From NCBI GenBank assembly GCA_007693875.1, contig RECT01000188.1:1-15889 (forward strand): DNA of 15,889 nucleotides, read 5' to 3'. A program made the translations under genes and the position numbers. Under the pieces are notes generated by a model, which was not told where the DNA came from, did no database searches, and worked only from the letters and a program-made list of their open reading frames with translations. This DNA is from Spirulina sp. DLM2.Bin59 (GTDB lineage Bacteria; Cyanobacteriota; Cyanobacteriia; Cyanobacteriales; Spirulinaceae). Each line of letters starts with the position of its first letter. Positions within the stretch are counted from its first letter, which is position 1. Positions 15,465 to 15,889 of the stretch are shown here, in pieces.

Positions 15465-15493
15465 CGACCCTCAACCGGGCCGGTTGAGGGTCG
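15465..15493. repeat. 29-bp inverted repeat between divergent Nudix and tRNA genes
   Basis: The arm CGACCCTCAACCGG and its exact reverse complement flank a single G. The 14-bp arms could form a strong cruciform, or an RNA hairpin in the 5' leader of the Nudix transcript. On the plus strand it is followed by A7, not T, and on the minus strand the T-run comes before the stem, so it is not a standard terminator for either strand. It may be a dispersed repeat or an operator. Confidence 0.6.
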
Positions 15494-15531
15494 AAAAAAA
15501 CGGCATTTGTGCTGACTTTGGGGCAAAGGGC

Positions 15532-15560
15532 TTGACTGGCTTGCCTTTTCCCCTTACATT
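15532..15560 (+). promoter_or_regulatory. Sigma70-type promoter for tRNA-Val
   Basis: TTGACT (15532-15537) and TACATT (15555-15560) are separated by exactly 17 nt. The tRNA begins 11 nt after the -10 hexamer, the expected distance for a transcript starting a few bases before the mature 5' end. Confidence 0.75.
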
Positions 15561-15570
15561 GAAAGACTAC

Positions 15571-15642
<72 letters not shown>

Positions 15643-15695
15643 TTTTAGAGAACGCGAATATACTGGAAAGGTTTAACCTCTTTGGGATAAAGCCG

Positions 15696-15848
15696 ATGAA
15701 AGTAAGCGAATTCGCACTGATTGCGCTGTTGGGATTAGGTACGCCCCTGCTTGTGCAAGGCAGTTGGCCTGCGGCAGTGGAAGCGCAATCTTTACCAGTA
15801 GGAAACTTTGCCAATAGTGCTTGGTTTGTTTCCATTGACCAAAACTAA
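15696..15848 (+). CDS. Putative small secreted peptide (50 aa)
   Basis: The ATG at 15696 opens a 50-codon frame ending TAA at 15846-15848. The N-terminus has Lys2, a hydrophobic run (FALIALLGLGTPLLV) and a possible cleavage site VEA30-Gln31, giving a mature 20-residue peptide (QSLPVGNFANSAWFVSIDQN). It starts 53 nt after tRNA-Val and is followed 13 nt later by a good terminator, so it could be a complete transcript end, perhaps by read-through from the tRNA promoter. Upstream is a short palindrome AGGTT-T-AACCT (15669-15679); the ribosome binding site is weak (GGGATAAAG). I recognise no family. It could also be the 5' remnant of a longer secreted protein cut short by a stop, so confidence is moderate. 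Confidence 0.5.
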   Translation: MKVSEFALIALLGLGTPLLVQGSWPAAVEAQSLPVGNFANSAWFVSIDQN

Positions 15849-15861
15849 TGGGTTTCAAGCC

Positions 15862-15884
15862 TCGCCCTTCTAGGGCGACTTTTG
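15862..15884 (+). terminator. Intrinsic terminator after the small peptide gene
   Basis: TCGCCCT (15862-15868) and AGGGCGA (15872-15878) form a 7-bp GC-rich stem around TCT, followed by CTTTTG. It is placed right after the small ORF stop at 15848. Confidence 0.75.
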
Positions 15885-15889
15885 ATTCT

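Overview
The window looks like chromosomal DNA from a cyanobacterium. The evidence is the repeated octamer GCGATCGC (HIP1, for example at 121, 487, 996, 1323 and 1732) and genes typical of the phylum: a murC-murB pair, a YbaB protein, DUF4346 and DUF2839 proteins, a long pentapeptide-repeat protein and a cyanobacterial-type glycogen phosphorylase. I cannot assign a genus. I see no insertion sequence, CRISPR array, phage gene or rRNA.

Layout. 1-2175 (+): the 3' half of murC, then complete murB (cytoplasmic peptidoglycan precursor synthesis), then a ybaB-type nucleoid protein. A perfect 28-bp palindrome separates these from a convergent minus-strand pair at 2252-5396: alanine racemase (alr) followed, with a 14-nt overlap, by an exported FAD-dependent oxidoreductase. 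MurC, MurB and Alr all feed peptidoglycan synthesis, so the left third has a cell-wall theme. A divergent spacer (5397-5575) with two operator-like palindromes leads to an atypical OmpR-family response regulator whose phosphoacceptor Asp is Glu. Then come a DUF4346 protein, a small DUF2839 membrane protein, and glycogen phosphorylase (glgP) closed by a hairpin terminator.

9875-11745 (+): an eight-helix membrane protein and a helix-turn-helix protein with a strongly acidic linker, joined by an ATGA overlap. This is a candidate membrane-sensor and DNA-binding pair. 11974-12840 (+): a protein made almost entirely of about 50 unbroken pentapeptide repeats, overlapping tail-to-tail with a minus-strand pair at 12837-14833: an alpha/beta-hydrolase-fold protein lacking the usual catalytic His, coupled by ATGA to a GT4-type glycosyltransferase. 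A Nudix hydrolase lies at 14967-15425 (-).

The right end holds a 29-bp inverted repeat, a well-formed promoter, tRNA-Val(CAC), and a 50-codon gene for a putative secreted peptide with its own terminator.

The strongest leads are the response regulator that appears unable to be phosphorylated normally, the membrane-protein/HTH pair, the His-less hydrolase with its glycosyltransferase, and the small secreted peptide. None is proved to be a new system from sequence alone.
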